64,000 nt of DNA from Pontibacter indicus (lineage in GTDB: Bacteria > Bacteroidota > Bacteroidia > Cytophagales > Hymenobacteraceae). The DNA lies in assembly GCF_900156345.1 (NCBI RefSeq), contig NZ_FTPP01000002.1, forward strand, positions 682,001 through 746,000, read 5' to 3'. The first letter of the stretch is position 1, and each line of letters opens with the position of its first letter. Below the pieces are notes generated by a model. That model was not told the origin of the DNA and ran no database searches. It saw nothing but the letters and a program-made list of their open reading frames with translations. Both the position numbers and the translations under genes were made by a program. This document shows, piece after piece, positions 43,889-52,995 of this stretch.

Positions 43889-44308
43889 CACTGTAACCTC
43901 CGCATCACGACAACCATTAACGAAATTGCTTCGGATGTATACCGCATCGGGTTGTATGCGCCGGACTACAACACGCAGTTCAATCATTTCCTGATCAAGG
44001 ACGATGTGCTCACGCTCTGCCATACCGGTATGCGCATGATGTTTCCGATGCTGATGATGTTTACGATGCTAAAGGAAGCGGTCTCGAGTCTGATTGAACT
44101 GAAAGAACTTCGCTGGGTAGGTTTCAGTCATTTTGAGGTAGACGAATGCGGCTCGCTGAACGACTGGCTGGGAGTGGCGCCACATGCATAAGCCGTCTGT
44201 AGCGAGATCGGGGCGATGGTGAACATAGGCGAATGTGCGAAAGCCCTGCAGGAATTGGACGGGATTATGTGGAAGGAACTGAGGCCAAGTCAGCAATTGC
44301 ATCAATAG
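43889..44308 (+). pseudogene. Remnant of a metallo-beta-lactamase-fold (ODP-like) hydrolase gene
   Basis: In one frame the sequence reads TTTINEIASDVYRIGLYAPD, then YNTQFNHFLIKDDVLTLCHT, then LRWVGFSHFEVDECGSLNDW. These resemble the N-terminal third of oxygen-binding diiron/MBL-fold proteins with the HxExDE metal motif (here HFEVDE). There is no ATG, an in-frame TAA interrupts at 44189-44191 directly before AVCSEIGAMVNI, and after about 15 more codons similarity fades to a stop at 44306-44308. The C-terminal two thirds are missing. Confidence 0.72.
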
Positions 44309-44347
44309 GGATGGGTTATACCTAACGCGAATCAGAAAAAGAAGCTA

Positions 44348-44355
44348 TACCTTTG
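44348..44355 (+). promoter_or_regulatory. Possible -7 element of the helicase gene
   Basis: TACCTTTG matches TAnnTTTG exactly, 54 bp before the start codon; no -33 TTG at proper distance. Confidence 0.35.
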
Positions 44356-44409
44356 CAATTCGCTGCGGCCTTACGTAATGGTCAGTAGCCAATTGAGTAA
44401 ACCGACAAC

Positions 44410-45678
44410 ATGAAGTTCGAAGACTACCGCATATCCGACGAAATCAAGAAGAGCCTGGAAAAGCTGGGTTTCCGCAAGCCAACCGACATCCAGTACAAAG
44501 CCATACTGCCCATCATGAAGGGGGAGGACGTGCTGGCTATTGCCCAGACGGGCACCGGCAAGACCGCCGCCTTCGCTATACCTGTGCTGGACAAGCTGCA
44601 GTACCAGATCAACCGCCGCCGCACCGACGGCATTAAGTGTGTGGTGATGGTGCCCACCCGCGAGCTGGCTTTGCAGATCACCGAAGTGTTTGAGCAGATC
44701 GGGCGCCATACGCGTGTGAAGACCTTCTGCGTGTTCGGAGGTGTGGAGCAGGGACCGCAGATCGCTAAGCTGGAGGCAGGTATAGACGTACTGGTAGCCA
44801 CCCCAGGCCGCCTCTTCGACCTTGTGAGCCAAGGCCACATCCGCCTGGAGCGCGTTGAGACCCTCATTCTGGACGAAGCCGACCACATGCTCGACCTCGG
44901 CTTTATTCACGACATCCGGCAGCTGATCACCAAACTGCCCCGCAAGCGCCAGACGCTGTTCTTCTCGGCCACCATCAACGAAAAGATCAAGGAACTGGCC
45001 TATTCCCTCGTGAACAAACCGGTGCGTATTCAGATCTCGCCAAAAGACCCGGTATCGAAGAACGTGGACCACTCCGTGATGTATGTGGAGATGGACGAGA
45101 AGCGATTTTTCCTGGAGCGCGTGGTGAAAGAGAACCCAGACAAGAAGATACTGGCCTTTGTGCGTACGCAGGTACGTGCCGAGCGTGTGGTGGCGGCCAT
45201 GGAGCGGGTGGATATTGTGGCGATGAGCATACACGGCGGCAAAGAGCAGAAAGACCGCTTGGAAGCTCTCAAGAAGTTTAAGAAGGGAGAAATTAAGCTC
45301 CTGATCGCAACAGACGTGAGTGCCCGCGGCATCGACATCCCGAACGTGGACTATGTGGTGAACTACGACCTGCCCGACCAGCCGGAAAACTACGTGCACC
45401 GCGTGGGCCGTACCGGTCGCGGCACCGCCAAAGGTATAGCTGTTTCATTCTGCAGCACGGAGGAAAAACCGATCCTGGACGAGATACAGACCTACCTCAC
45501 CAAAGACATCAAAGTGCTGGAGCTCGACCCCGAAGACCGCGAAGCCACCATCGATTTCAGTCCGGAGGCCAAGTTCGACTGGAAAGCCCTGATGAAAGAG
45601 GCCGAGGAAACAGAGTCGAAAGTGAAAGCCGCTAAATCGAAAAAAGCCAAAGCCAAGGCCAAGAAGAAAAAGAAGTAG
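44410..45678 (+). CDS. DEAD-box ATP-dependent RNA helicase
   Basis: This 422 aa RNA helicase has the Q motif FRKPTDIQ (about 22-29), Walker A AQTGTGKT (about 45-52), PTRELALQ (about 81-88), motif II written DEAD (DEADHML, about 154-160), SAT in motif III (about 181-183), ARGIDIP (about 307-313) and HRVGRTGR (about 333-340). The last 40 residues form a Lys/Ala-rich basic tail that likely binds RNA. RhlE-like. Likely acts in ribosome assembly or RNA decay. Confidence 0.95.
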   Translation: MKFEDYRISDEIKKSLEKLGFRKPTDIQYKAILPIMKGEDVLAIAQTGTGKTAAFAIPVLDKLQYQINRRRTDGIKCVVMVPTRELALQITEVFEQIGRHTRVKTFCVFGGVEQGPQIAKLEAGIDVLVATPGRLFDLVSQGHIRLERVETLILDEADHMLDLGFIHDIRQLITKLPRKRQTLFFSATINEKIKELAYSLVNKPVRIQISPKDPVSKNVDHSVMYVEMDEKRFFLERVVKENPDKKILAFVRTQVRAERVVAAMERVDIVAMSIHGGKEQKDRLEALKKFKKGEIKLLIATDVSARGIDIPNVDYVVNYDLPDQPENYVHRVGRTGRGTAKGIAVSFCSTEEKPILDEIQTYLTKDIKVLELDPEDREATIDFSPEAKFDWKALMKEAEETESKVKAAKSKKAKAKAKKKKK

Positions 45679-45698
45679 GAGTACAAAAGCTATAACAG

Positions 45699-45737
45699 AA
45701 GGCCCGTGTAGACATGATGTCTGCACGGGCCTTTTTG
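45699..45737 (+). terminator. Terminator of the helicase gene
   Basis: AAGGCCCGTGTAGAC and GTCTGCACGGGCCTT pair (one G-U/mismatch) around ATGAT, followed by TTTG TTTTTC. Confidence 0.9.
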
Positions 45738-45891
45738 TTTTTCACTAAAAAGTGCTGCTTTCGAGTGCAATTCAGCCTTATATAAGTGCCTTGGTAAAGA
45801 TTGTTTTGACGTTATATACGTATATATTACTGTAAATCAATTTGCAAACCTGCCGACAAACCCCGGCAAAAATCAAAGAAAGGAGCGTGAG

Positions 45892-46131
45892 ATGAGACGA
45901 CACAGAAGAAATTTCCTTTCAGGATTATTTTTTAATACTGGAAACTATAACCTGCCAAGCGTGGACGACAGCCTTGGCGTGAGCCGCAGTTTCTCAGACG
46001 GAATTAACGATGAGATGCTTCGGGAAGAAAGACTGGAGCGAGAACACAACAGGTCCACTAATCACAAGCACGACGAGCCAACTGACAGACCTGCCAATAA
46101 CCCGCATGATGCTGCCGAAACGAAATCGTAA
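45892..46131 (+). CDS. Small charged hypothetical protein
   Basis: This 79 aa protein is not recognised. It is basic at the N-terminus (MRRHRRNFLSG), with a middle part NYNLPSVDDSLGVSRSFSDG and a His/Asn/Asp-rich C-terminus, probably largely disordered. A good Shine-Dalgarno (AAAGGAGCG) lies 6 bp before the ATG, unusual for Bacteroidota, and a terminator follows, which together support a real gene. Confidence 0.6.
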   Translation: MRRHRRNFLSGLFFNTGNYNLPSVDDSLGVSRSFSDGINDEMLREERLEREHNRSTNHKHDEPTDRPANNPHDAAETKS

Positions 46132-46207
46132 AGCTACCCTGTTAATAAGCTTTTCCCTCCATTTGGATTGAAAGGAAGCACCCAAGAACATTAATGTTTA
46201 TTTTGCA

Positions 46208-46239
46208 CAGAGCCGCCCATGGTAAATTGGGCGGCTCTG
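46208..46239. terminator. Bidirectional terminator between convergent genes
   Basis: CAGAGCCGCCCA (46208-46219) and TGGGCGGCTCTG (46228-46239) are perfect 12-bp arms with an 8 nt loop, followed by CCTTTT. Confidence 0.9.
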
Positions 46240-46256
46240 CCTTTTACTGCAAATTG

Positions 46257-46790
46257 TCAGCAGCTATACCTGACCTGCAGGAAGCCGTTTCGGTATAACT
46301 TGTTGTCAGTTGGGATCAGTTTGAGTTTGTGTTCCTCCGCCTCTTCAGAAAAGAGCGGTATGCCCTTGCCCAATATAATAGGTATATAGGTCAGGATAAT
46401 TTCGTCTAGCAAGCCGGCATTGAGGAGGGTGGCGTTCAACTGCCCGCCGCCAATCAGCCAGATGTCCTTGCCGGGCTGTTCCTTTAACCGCTCTATGAAG
46501 TCGACCACGCCATCTCTTACAAACGTGACATGCACGGTGTCCTGCTGCGCTGAGCGGCTGAAGACATAATTCTTCAAGTCAGGGTAGGGGAAGGGCATGT
46601 CGAAGCCCAGCACTTGTTTGTAAGTAGTATGGCCCATCAGCGTAGTGTCGATGGTCTGCAGAAAAGCGCTGTAGCCAAAGTCCTCGTCTGGGATGTTGTA
46701 CTTCTTGTCGTGCAACCAGTCTATGTTTCCGTCGGGCCGGGCGATATACCCATCGGTGCTGGCCGCAATGTATAGGATGATCTTTCTCAT
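46257..46790 (-). CDS. Dihydrofolate-reductase-fold protein (RibD C-terminal-like)
   Basis: This 177 aa NADPH-binding reductase-like protein has KIILYIAASTDGYIARPDGNIDW at the N-terminus, MGHTTYKQVLGF near 54-65 and IWLIGGGQLNATLLNAGLLDEIILTYIPIILGKGIPLF (about 110-147). These are the hallmarks of the YyaP/RibD_C group, whose substrate is mostly unknown. Start set at ATG 46790; an ATG at 46808 adds 6 residues. Confidence 0.9.
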   Translation of the reverse strand: MRKIILYIAASTDGYIARPDGNIDWLHDKKYNIPDEDFGYSAFLQTIDTTLMGHTTYKQVLGFDMPFPYPDLKNYVFSRSAQQDTVHVTFVRDGVVDFIERLKEQPGKDIWLIGGGQLNATLLNAGLLDEIILTYIPIILGKGIPLFSEEAEEHKLKLIPTDNKLYRNGFLQVRYSC

Positions 46791-46840
46791 GGCGTTAGAG
46801 GTACGCAAAACCGGGGCTCAGGTATAGCAAGATGTTCAAA

Positions 46841-47056
46841 TCAGAGCACGGCGCTCTTCACCCGGTGCTGCTCCCCCGCGCAGCCATTGTAGCCGATTGT
46901 CTGGTTTACGGGGCAGTAGCGCAGCATACCAGTCACAATAGGTATAACCCCAATGGCGGACAAGGCCTTTATATTATAGTATGCTCCTACACCGATAATG
47001 GCCAGACCTGCCAGTACCCGAATCTTTTGCTCAGTTATTCCAACGTTACACTCCAT
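46841..47056 (-). CDS. DUF2892 (YgaP-like) membrane protein
   Basis: This 71 aa protein has two hydrophobic helices (about 11-25 and 30-44) and the family ending LRYCPVNQTIGYNGCAG. Such small inner-membrane proteins accompany rhodanese or redox proteins in other genomes; here it stands alone. Both cysteines (about 48 and 59) are kept. Confidence 0.85.
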   Translation of the reverse strand: MECNVGITEQKIRVLAGLAIIGVGAYYNIKALSAIGVIPIVTGMLRYCPVNQTIGYNGCAGEQHRVKSAVL

Positions 47057-47170
47057 GCTGTTATCTTTTGATGCCTTTTACAGTCATACGAGGGACCTGC
47101 CAGAAGATGTTCTGAATTGCTGGTATTATAATTTGGACAATCGTACTATAAAGTATACCTTATAAGTGCA

Positions 47171-47500
47171 ATGCGAACCACAAATAGAAATAGCGCCCTT
47201 TATACGGTACGGTATGTCTTGCCGGAGGCTGGTGCTTGGCTGTTGGCGCTGCTGCTACTGGCCGGGCTGGAACCTGCCGGTGAGCACCTATTCAGTCTGT
47301 GTCCGGTCAGTTGGGTTTGGCAGGGCGGATGCCCGGGCTGTGGTCTTGGGCATAGCATCGCTTACCTGTTTAGGGGAGAGTTGGCATCTTCCTGGCAGGC
47401 CCACCCGCTTGGCGTACCGGCCCTGCTGCTGTTAAGCTGGCGTGTGGTTACACTGTTAGCACACGCTCGTAAACTATACCTACACCATTCTAATTTATAA
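47171..47500 (+). CDS. DUF2752 membrane protein
   Basis: This 109 aa protein has two to three hydrophobic helices and the family motifs CPVSWVWQGGCPGCGLGHS (about 44-62) and HPLGVPALLLL (about 78-88). It starts with ATG at 47171 and ends 3 bp before the TM2 gene, so both are one operon. Function of the family is unknown. Confidence 0.88.
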   Translation: MRTTNRNSALYTVRYVLPEAGAWLLALLLLAGLEPAGEHLFSLCPVSWVWQGGCPGCGLGHSIAYLFRGELASSWQAHPLGVPALLLLSWRVVTLLAHARKLYLHHSNL

Positions 47501-47503
47501 ACT

Positions 47504-47890
47504 ATGGCGAATGTCTTTAATTTAATGCCTGAGCTTGAGCCCGATGAGATGGCTTATGTACAAGGCTTGCTCAACTCGATGTCAGACTACGAGGCGCAGC
47601 AGTTTGCGTCTGTCTACAGAGCCCGCCGCCGGGAGCCGCTTCTTGTGCTCATAACAGCAGCCCTCGGTTTTTTTGGGGTGGCCGGTGTTCACCGCTTCGT
47701 GTTAGGGCACATAGGGATGGGCTTGCTATACATCTTCACGGCTGGCCTTTGTTTTATAGGTACGATCGTAGACATAATCAACTACAAGCGGCTGGCATTT
47801 GAGTATAACATTAAGGAAGCGCAGCGGGCTCATGCGGTCGTAATGGCTCAGTCGGGCGCTTATGGCAGCTCCGGAGACTACGGCGTTTAA
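47504..47890 (+). CDS. TM2 domain-containing protein
   Basis: This 128 aa membrane protein has the TM2 domain at about 43-95, two helices joined by a short turn with GFFGVAGVHRFVLGHIGMGLLYI and DIINYKRLAFEYN. The N-terminal 40 residues are cytoplasmic and acidic to basic. Function unknown; forms a two-gene unit with the DUF2752 gene. Confidence 0.9.
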   Translation: MANVFNLMPELEPDEMAYVQGLLNSMSDYEAQQFASVYRARRREPLLVLITAALGFFGVAGVHRFVLGHIGMGLLYIFTAGLCFIGTIVDIINYKRLAFEYNIKEAQRAHAVVMAQSGAYGSSGDYGV

Positions 47891-48218
47891 CTTTTGTTAC
47901 GGGCGCAAGGCTCTCTGCCATAACAACCCACGTATAGGAGGTGAATATTTTTTGAGGGCCAATCCGGTTCAGGGCTTATCATGTCTTAGCCATTCTTCAA
48001 TAAAATATATGTTTTGTTGAATGAAGTGGCCCTCAGTGCGTTGCAAACGTCGGTTTGTGCCTTCCGGTGCTCTCAGGGGGATATTAATGGGCAGAAAAAA
48101 ATATTACGCAGAATCTTTGTTAAGGTTTTGTTAAATGTTTTTAATGCCTATATTTGGTGATAAAACTATTCTATTATCTAATCTATTTATCATCAACCCA
48201 ACAAAACAAGTGTAGTTT
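47891..48218. other. Intergenic region upstream of susC with an orphan Shine-Dalgarno and a hairpin
   Basis: This 328 bp region has no credible gene. AGGAGGTGA (47936-47944) perfectly complements the 16S rRNA tail but is followed only by a 19-codon TTG reading. GAGGGCCA (47954-47961) is inverted at 48027-48034. The susC promoter (48128-48156) follows. Confidence 0.55.
48128..48156 (+). promoter_or_regulatory. Promoter of the SusC/SusD operon
   Basis: A TTG -33 element (48128-48130) and TATATTTG (48149-48156) are separated by 18 bp, near the Bacteroidota sigma-ABfr optimum. The leader is about 55 nt. Confidence 0.6.
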
Positions 48219-51200
48219 ATGAAGAAAGTATTACTACTTAACTTCTTGTTTTTGTTTGCGCTTTTGGGCCAAGTAGCGGCTCAAAGCAGGACAATAACAG
48301 GTAAAGTTACGGGGGCAGGGGACGGAGCACCTCTACCTGGGGTTTCCGTAGTTGTGAAGGGTACCACTACAGGTACTGCAACGAATGCGGACGGTTCATT
48401 CAGCGTAAACGTGCCAGCTAACGCGACCACTTTGGTGTTCCGTTACATTGGTTACGTGGCACAAGAAGTAGCGATTGGCGCAAATACTTCGATCAACGTA
48501 GCATTGGAATTGGACAGCAAGCAGCTGTCTGAGGTTGTAATCCAAGTGCCTTACGGTACGGTAGCAAAAACAGCCTTTACTGGTGCTGAGTCAACGATCA
48601 CAACAAAGTCTATCGAAAGACAGCAGGTAACTTCAGTTACGAAAGTGCTGGAAGGCCTTGTAGCAGGTGTTCAGACTACCAACGGTGGTGGTGGCCCAGG
48701 CTCAAACGCTGATATCCGTGTTCGTGGTATTGGTTCAATCAACGCAAGCAGCTCACCACTGTATGTAGTAGACGGTATCCCTTACGACGGAACACTGCAG
48801 TCTATCTCTACGGATGACATCGCTACTGTGACTGTATTGAAAGATGCTGCTGCATCTGCCCTTTACGGTTCACGTGCTGCAAACGGTGTGGTAATGATCA
48901 CTACAAAAAGAGGTAGCAAATCTAGAGCAGGCGTAAGTGTAAACCTTAGAAGAGGTATCTCTGAGCGTGCTATTAAAGAATACGAGCGTGTTACTCCACA
49001 GCAGTACTATGAGCTGAGCTGGGAAGCAATGCGTAACAACCGTCTTGCTGCCGGTCTTTCTCCTGAAGCTGCCAACAAGTTTGCTTCTGACAACATCGGT
49101 ACTTCAAACGGCTTGGTATACAACCCATTCAACGTAGGCAGAACCGAGATCATCGACCCTGCAACAGGTAAACTGAACCCTAACGCAGCGCTTCTTTACC
49201 AAGACAGCTGGTCTGATGTATTGTTCCAGCAGGCTAACAGAACTGACCTGAACGTAAACGTTTCAGGTGCTGGTGATAAGAGCGACTATTATCTTTCTGT
49301 TGGTTATATCGACGAAGAAGGTATCGCTAAATTCTCTGGTTACGATCGTGTAAATGCTCGTGCTAGCATCAACACACAGGTTAACGACTGGTTGAAAACT
49401 GGTATTAACTTAACTGGTAACCTGTCTGAGAACCAGGGTAACTACGCTACTGGTACTGCTACATCTAACCCATTCTACTACTCTCGCAACATGGGTCCTA
49501 TCTACCCAGTATGGCAGCGTGACGGTGAAGGCAGATTCATCCAAGACCCAATCCGAGGCGGCAATGCGCTTGACTGGGGTGGTGGCACGAATGCTCCTAT
49601 GGGCATCAGACCTTATGCTCCAAACTCTAACCTGTTAGGTACACTGGCTCTCGACGAGAGATCCATGAGAAGAAGTGAGGCTACTGCTAACACTTACGCA
49701 GAAATTAAATTCCTTAAGGACTTTACTTTCAAGACAACTTTCGGTGGTAACTACTACAACGGTTTTGCTACAACTTACCAGAACTCTCAGTTCGGTGATG
49801 CTGCAGCTGACAAAGGTAGATCTACTAAAGCCGACACAAGAACACTTTCTTACACTTTCAACCAGGTATTAACTTGGAACAAGAAGTTCGGTGAGCATAG
49901 CATTACTGCATTGGCTGGTCACGAGAACTACTCATGGGAGTCTAGAAACGTTTCTTCTACTAAGACAGGCTTCCCTTTCCCAGGTACAACTGAGTTGGCT
50001 TCTGCTGCTAACATTACTGGTGGTACTTCTACTTTTAACGAGCACAGAATTGAAGGTTACTTCTCTCAGGTTAGCTATAGCTTGAAAGATAAGTACTTGG
50101 CATCTGCCAGCTTTAGACGTGACGGTACTTCGAGATTCTTCGAAGATGCTCGTTGGGGTAACTTCTACTCAATCGGTGCTGGCTGGAGAATTTCAGAAGA
50201 AGATTTCCTTTCAGCTGACTGGATCGATGAACTGAAGCTTAGAGGTAGCTACGGTGAGCAAGGTAACGAGATGACGACCAGCGTTTACCAGTGGCAGGGT
50301 CTTTACGGTTTGGGCTATAACAACGCGCTGAACCCAGGGGCTATTGCAGAAAACCTTGTTGCCAAAGACCTGCAATGGGAAACCAACGCAAACTTCAACA
50401 TTGGTGCTGACTTCAGATTCTTCAACAAAGTTGATGGTACAGTTGAATACTTCCAGAGAACTTCTGACAACCTGTTGTTCCAGGTGCAGCTTCCTTACTC
50501 GTCTGCAGGTGACCTGAGACAGTGGGCGAACATTGGTACGATGACGAACAAAGGATGGGAAATTCAGTTAGGTTACAACGCGATTTCTACTTCTGATTTC
50601 GATTGGAGAATCGACTTCAACGCTACTACATTCAAGAATGAGATTACTAAACTTCCAAATGGTGATCCAATCGTTAGTGGTACGAAGAGATTGGCTGAAG
50701 GCAAAGACATCTATGCATTCTGGGCTCGTGAGTACATGGGTGTGGATCCGAAGAATGGTGATGCCCTTTACCGTGCAGATCCTAAGCTGTACAACCCTTC
50801 AAGTACGGCATACCAGATCATCGGTTCTGACACAGTAACAAACAACATCAACAACGGTGTATTTGGCTACCATGGTACTGCTATCCCTGATTTTACAGGC
50901 GGTCTGTCTAACTCGTTCAGATACAAAGCATTTGACTTGGCAGTGCTTGCTACATTCCAGATTGGTGGTACATTCTACGACTCTAACTACCTGACTTTGA
51001 TGCACAGAGGTGCCTACGGTACACACATGCACAAAGACCTGTTGAACCGTTGGACTCCAGAGAACCCTAACACGGATGTGCCTAGACTGCAGAACGCAAT
51101 TACTAACCAGGATGGTTATTCATCAAGATGGTTGTTTGATGCTTCTTACCTGAACATTAAGAACATTAACTTCGGTTATACTCTTCCTGCCTCTCTTATC

Positions 51201-51365
51201 TCTAAGGTAGGCGTGAGCAATGTAAGAGCTTTTGCTTCAGTTGAGAACGCACTGATTCTTACAAAGAACCCAGGTATGGACCCTCAGCGTACCTTCAACG
51301 GAACAGCTGACTTCACTTATCCTGTAATGCGTACTTACACGATTGGCTTAAACGCTAACTTTTAA
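48219..51365 (+). CDS. SusC/RagA family TonB-linked outer-membrane protein
   Basis: This 1048 aa outer-membrane transporter has a signal peptide MKKVLLLNFLFLFALLGQVAAQ, a carboxypeptidase-regulatory-like domain (about 24-100), a plug with VRGIGSINASSSPLYVVDGIPYDG (about 165-190) and LKDAAASALYGSRAANGVVMITTKRG (about 205-230), then a 22-strand barrel. It pairs with the SusD homolog 17 bp downstream, forming the usual lid-and-barrel importer. The gene is less GC-rich and T-ending-codon-rich compared with its neighbours, and almost lacks the iterated GGTATA word. Substrate may be peptides, from the peptidase context. Confidence 0.95.
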   Translation: MKKVLLLNFLFLFALLGQVAAQSRTITGKVTGAGDGAPLPGVSVVVKGTTTGTATNADGSFSVNVPANATTLVFRYIGYVAQEVAIGANTSINVALELDSKQLSEVVIQVPYGTVAKTAFTGAESTITTKSIERQQVTSVTKVLEGLVAGVQTTNGGGGPGSNADIRVRGIGSINASSSPLYVVDGIPYDGTLQSISTDDIATVTVLKDAAASALYGSRAANGVVMITTKRGSKSRAGVSVNLRRGISERAIKEYERVTPQQYYELSWEAMRNNRLAAGLSPEAANKFASDNIGTSNGLVYNPFNVGRTEIIDPATGKLNPNAALLYQDSWSDVLFQQANRTDLNVNVSGAGDKSDYYLSVGYIDEEGIAKFSGYDRVNARASINTQVNDWLKTGINLTGNLSENQGNYATGTATSNPFYYSRNMGPIYPVWQRDGEGRFIQDPIRGGNALDWGGGTNAPMGIRPYAPNSNLLGTLALDERSMRRSEATANTYAEIKFLKDFTFKTTFGGNYYNGFATTYQNSQFGDAAADKGRSTKADTRTLSYTFNQVLTWNKKFGEHSITALAGHENYSWESRNVSSTKTGFPFPGTTELASAANITGGTSTFNEHRIEGYFSQVSYSLKDKYLASASFRRDGTSRFFEDARWGNFYSIGAGWRISEEDFLSADWIDELKLRGSYGEQGNEMTTSVYQWQGLYGLGYNNALNPGAIAENLVAKDLQWETNANFNIGADFRFFNKVDGTVEYFQRTSDNLLFQVQLPYSSAGDLRQWANIGTMTNKGWEIQLGYNAISTSDFDWRIDFNATTFKNEITKLPNGDPIVSGTKRLAEGKDIYAFWAREYMGVDPKNGDALYRADPKLYNPSSTAYQIIGSDTVTNNINNGVFGYHGTAIPDFTGGLSNSFRYKAFDLAVLATFQIGGTFYDSNYLTLMHRGAYGTHMHKDLLNRWTPENPNTDVPRLQNAITNQDGYSSRWLFDASYLNIKNINFGYTLPASLISKVGVSNVRAFASVENALILTKNPGMDPQRTFNGTADFTYPVMRTYTIGLNANF

Positions 51366-51382
51366 TTAGGATTATTAATTTT

Positions 51383-52861
51383 ATGAAGAATATATTCAAA
51401 AAAGTTGCCCCATTAGCGCTAGCAGCGCTAATGCTGGTGGGCTGCGAAAAGGAATACCTGGAGACTAGTCCTAACTCAGAAGTTCCTAACGAACTGGTAT
51501 TCGCTACTACAGACGGAGCCTTAGTAGGACTGAACGGTATCTACAGATTCATGTGGATGAGCGAAGACCATGACAAGTTCGGTCAGAAGGCCATCGACAT
51601 CGCGATGGACTACATGGGCACGGACATGTTCACCCCTGTAAGAGGTTACGGCTGGTATGTGGCCGATTATAACTTGTCATCTATCACGTCGGCTACAGCT
51701 ACTTCTAGATCTGGTTATGCCTGGAGACACTACTATCGCGTAATCTTCAACGCAAACAACCTAATTGCGAACATCGATAACGCAACTGGCCCTCAGGCAG
51801 ATAAAGATTATATCAAGGGTAATGCGCTGACTATTAGAGCGTATGCTTACTTCTACCTGATTAACCTGTATCAGCACACCTACAAAGGTCATGAGAATGC
51901 TCCTGGTGTTCCGTTGTATACAGAGCCAAACGCTGCTGAAGGAAAAGGCAGAGGCACTGTGCAAGAGGTTTACACACAGATCCTTGCTGACCTTTCTGCT
52001 GCTGAAGCACTGCTAGATGGAAAAGCCAGAAAAGTAACTCCTTCACATATCAATGTTAACGTTACCAGAGGCTTACACGCTCGCGTAGCATTGCAAATGG
52101 AAGACTATGCAACTGCAGCTGTAAAAGCAAATGCAGCTCGTCAGGGTCGCACGCTTATGAATGCTACAACCTATGCAAATGGTTTCAGCGCGCATAACAC
52201 TGAGTGGATGTGGGGTCTTCAGATTCCTAACGACCAGGCAACTATCTACGCCTCTTTCTACTCTCACATGGACAACACCGCAGCTGGCTATGCAGGTCTA
52301 GGAAGCACTAAATTGGTTGCTAGAGAAATCTATGACGCCATGAAAGATGGAGACGTTCGTAAAACATTGGTGCAGGCTCCACTTGCTAACCCAACTGCAA
52401 ATGATTACGAGAACTATACTTCCTTCAAGTTCCGTAAGCCACTTACAAGTTCTTGGCAAGGTGACTATGTGCTGATGAGAGCTGCTGAGATGTACCTGAT
52501 CGAAGCTGAAGCACTTGCAAGACTTGGCAGAGATGCAGAAGCTGTAACTGTACTGGAAGCTCTTGTTAAAACAAGACAAGCAAATTATGCTGCTCCAGCT
52601 ACTGCAGGTCAGGATCTGATTAACGAAATCCTGATGCAGAGAAGAATCGAGCTTTGGGGCGAAGGCTTCCAACTGCTTGATATGAAGCGCCTAAACAGAG
52701 ACTTGAACAGAACAGCTGGTGATCCGAAAGAAGGTTATCACAATGCTGGTCTTGCCATTGTACTGAATCGTTCAATTAAGGACAATGCATTCTTGTGGAG
52801 AATCCCACAAACAGAGATCGATTCTAACGATAAGATGTCTGCATCTGACCAGAACCCATAA
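51383..52861 (+). CDS. RagB/SusD family nutrient-binding lipoprotein
   Basis: This 492 aa surface lipoprotein has LMLVGC with Cys21. The SusD fold is visible in YRFMWMSEDHDK, ANNLIANIDNATGPQADKDYIKGNALTIRAYAYFYLINLYQ (about 115-155), and the C-terminal RAAEMYLIEAEALARLGRDAEAVTVLEALVKTR (about 370-402) followed by ILMQRRIELWGEGFQLLDMKR. It caps the SusC barrel and binds the nutrient on the cell surface. Confidence 0.95.
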   Translation: MKNIFKKVAPLALAALMLVGCEKEYLETSPNSEVPNELVFATTDGALVGLNGIYRFMWMSEDHDKFGQKAIDIAMDYMGTDMFTPVRGYGWYVADYNLSSITSATATSRSGYAWRHYYRVIFNANNLIANIDNATGPQADKDYIKGNALTIRAYAYFYLINLYQHTYKGHENAPGVPLYTEPNAAEGKGRGTVQEVYTQILADLSAAEALLDGKARKVTPSHINVNVTRGLHARVALQMEDYATAAVKANAARQGRTLMNATTYANGFSAHNTEWMWGLQIPNDQATIYASFYSHMDNTAAGYAGLGSTKLVAREIYDAMKDGDVRKTLVQAPLANPTANDYENYTSFKFRKPLTSSWQGDYVLMRAAEMYLIEAEALARLGRDAEAVTVLEALVKTRQANYAAPATAGQDLINEILMQRRIELWGEGFQLLDMKRLNRDLNRTAGDPKEGYHNAGLAIVLNRSIKDNAFLWRIPQTEIDSNDKMSASDQNP

Positions 52862-52887
52862 TAAGTACTAAGCTACTTACTATAGCA

Positions 52888-52920
52888 AACCGCCCTCTGC
52901 TTTGCAGGGGGCGGTTTTTT
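52888..52920 (+). terminator. Terminator of the SusC/SusD operon
   Basis: AAACCGCCCTCTGC and GCAGGGGGCGGTTT pair (one G-U) around TTT, followed by six T residues. Confidence 0.92.
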
Positions 52921-52995
52921 TATACCTGCTGATGCCATGCTAAAAGTTGATCATAATTAGTAACTTATAGGGCTGAAATCTTGATAATTCATTTT

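Larger units (their letters stand above)
43347..44409. other. Intergenic region containing a decayed gene
   Basis: This region is 1063 bp. 43347-43888 shows no gene; it presumably holds the export operon promoter. 43889-44308 is a pseudogene (see separate entry), and the remainder is the promoter region of the helicase. Confidence 0.6.

Noticed and set aside
48118..48133. Two TGTTA units at 11-bp spacing before susC, possible fifth phosphate box
   Set aside because: Only two units, on the opposite strand relative to the gene compared with the other four arrays, and they overlap the ordinary -33 element; no third unit at proper spacing.
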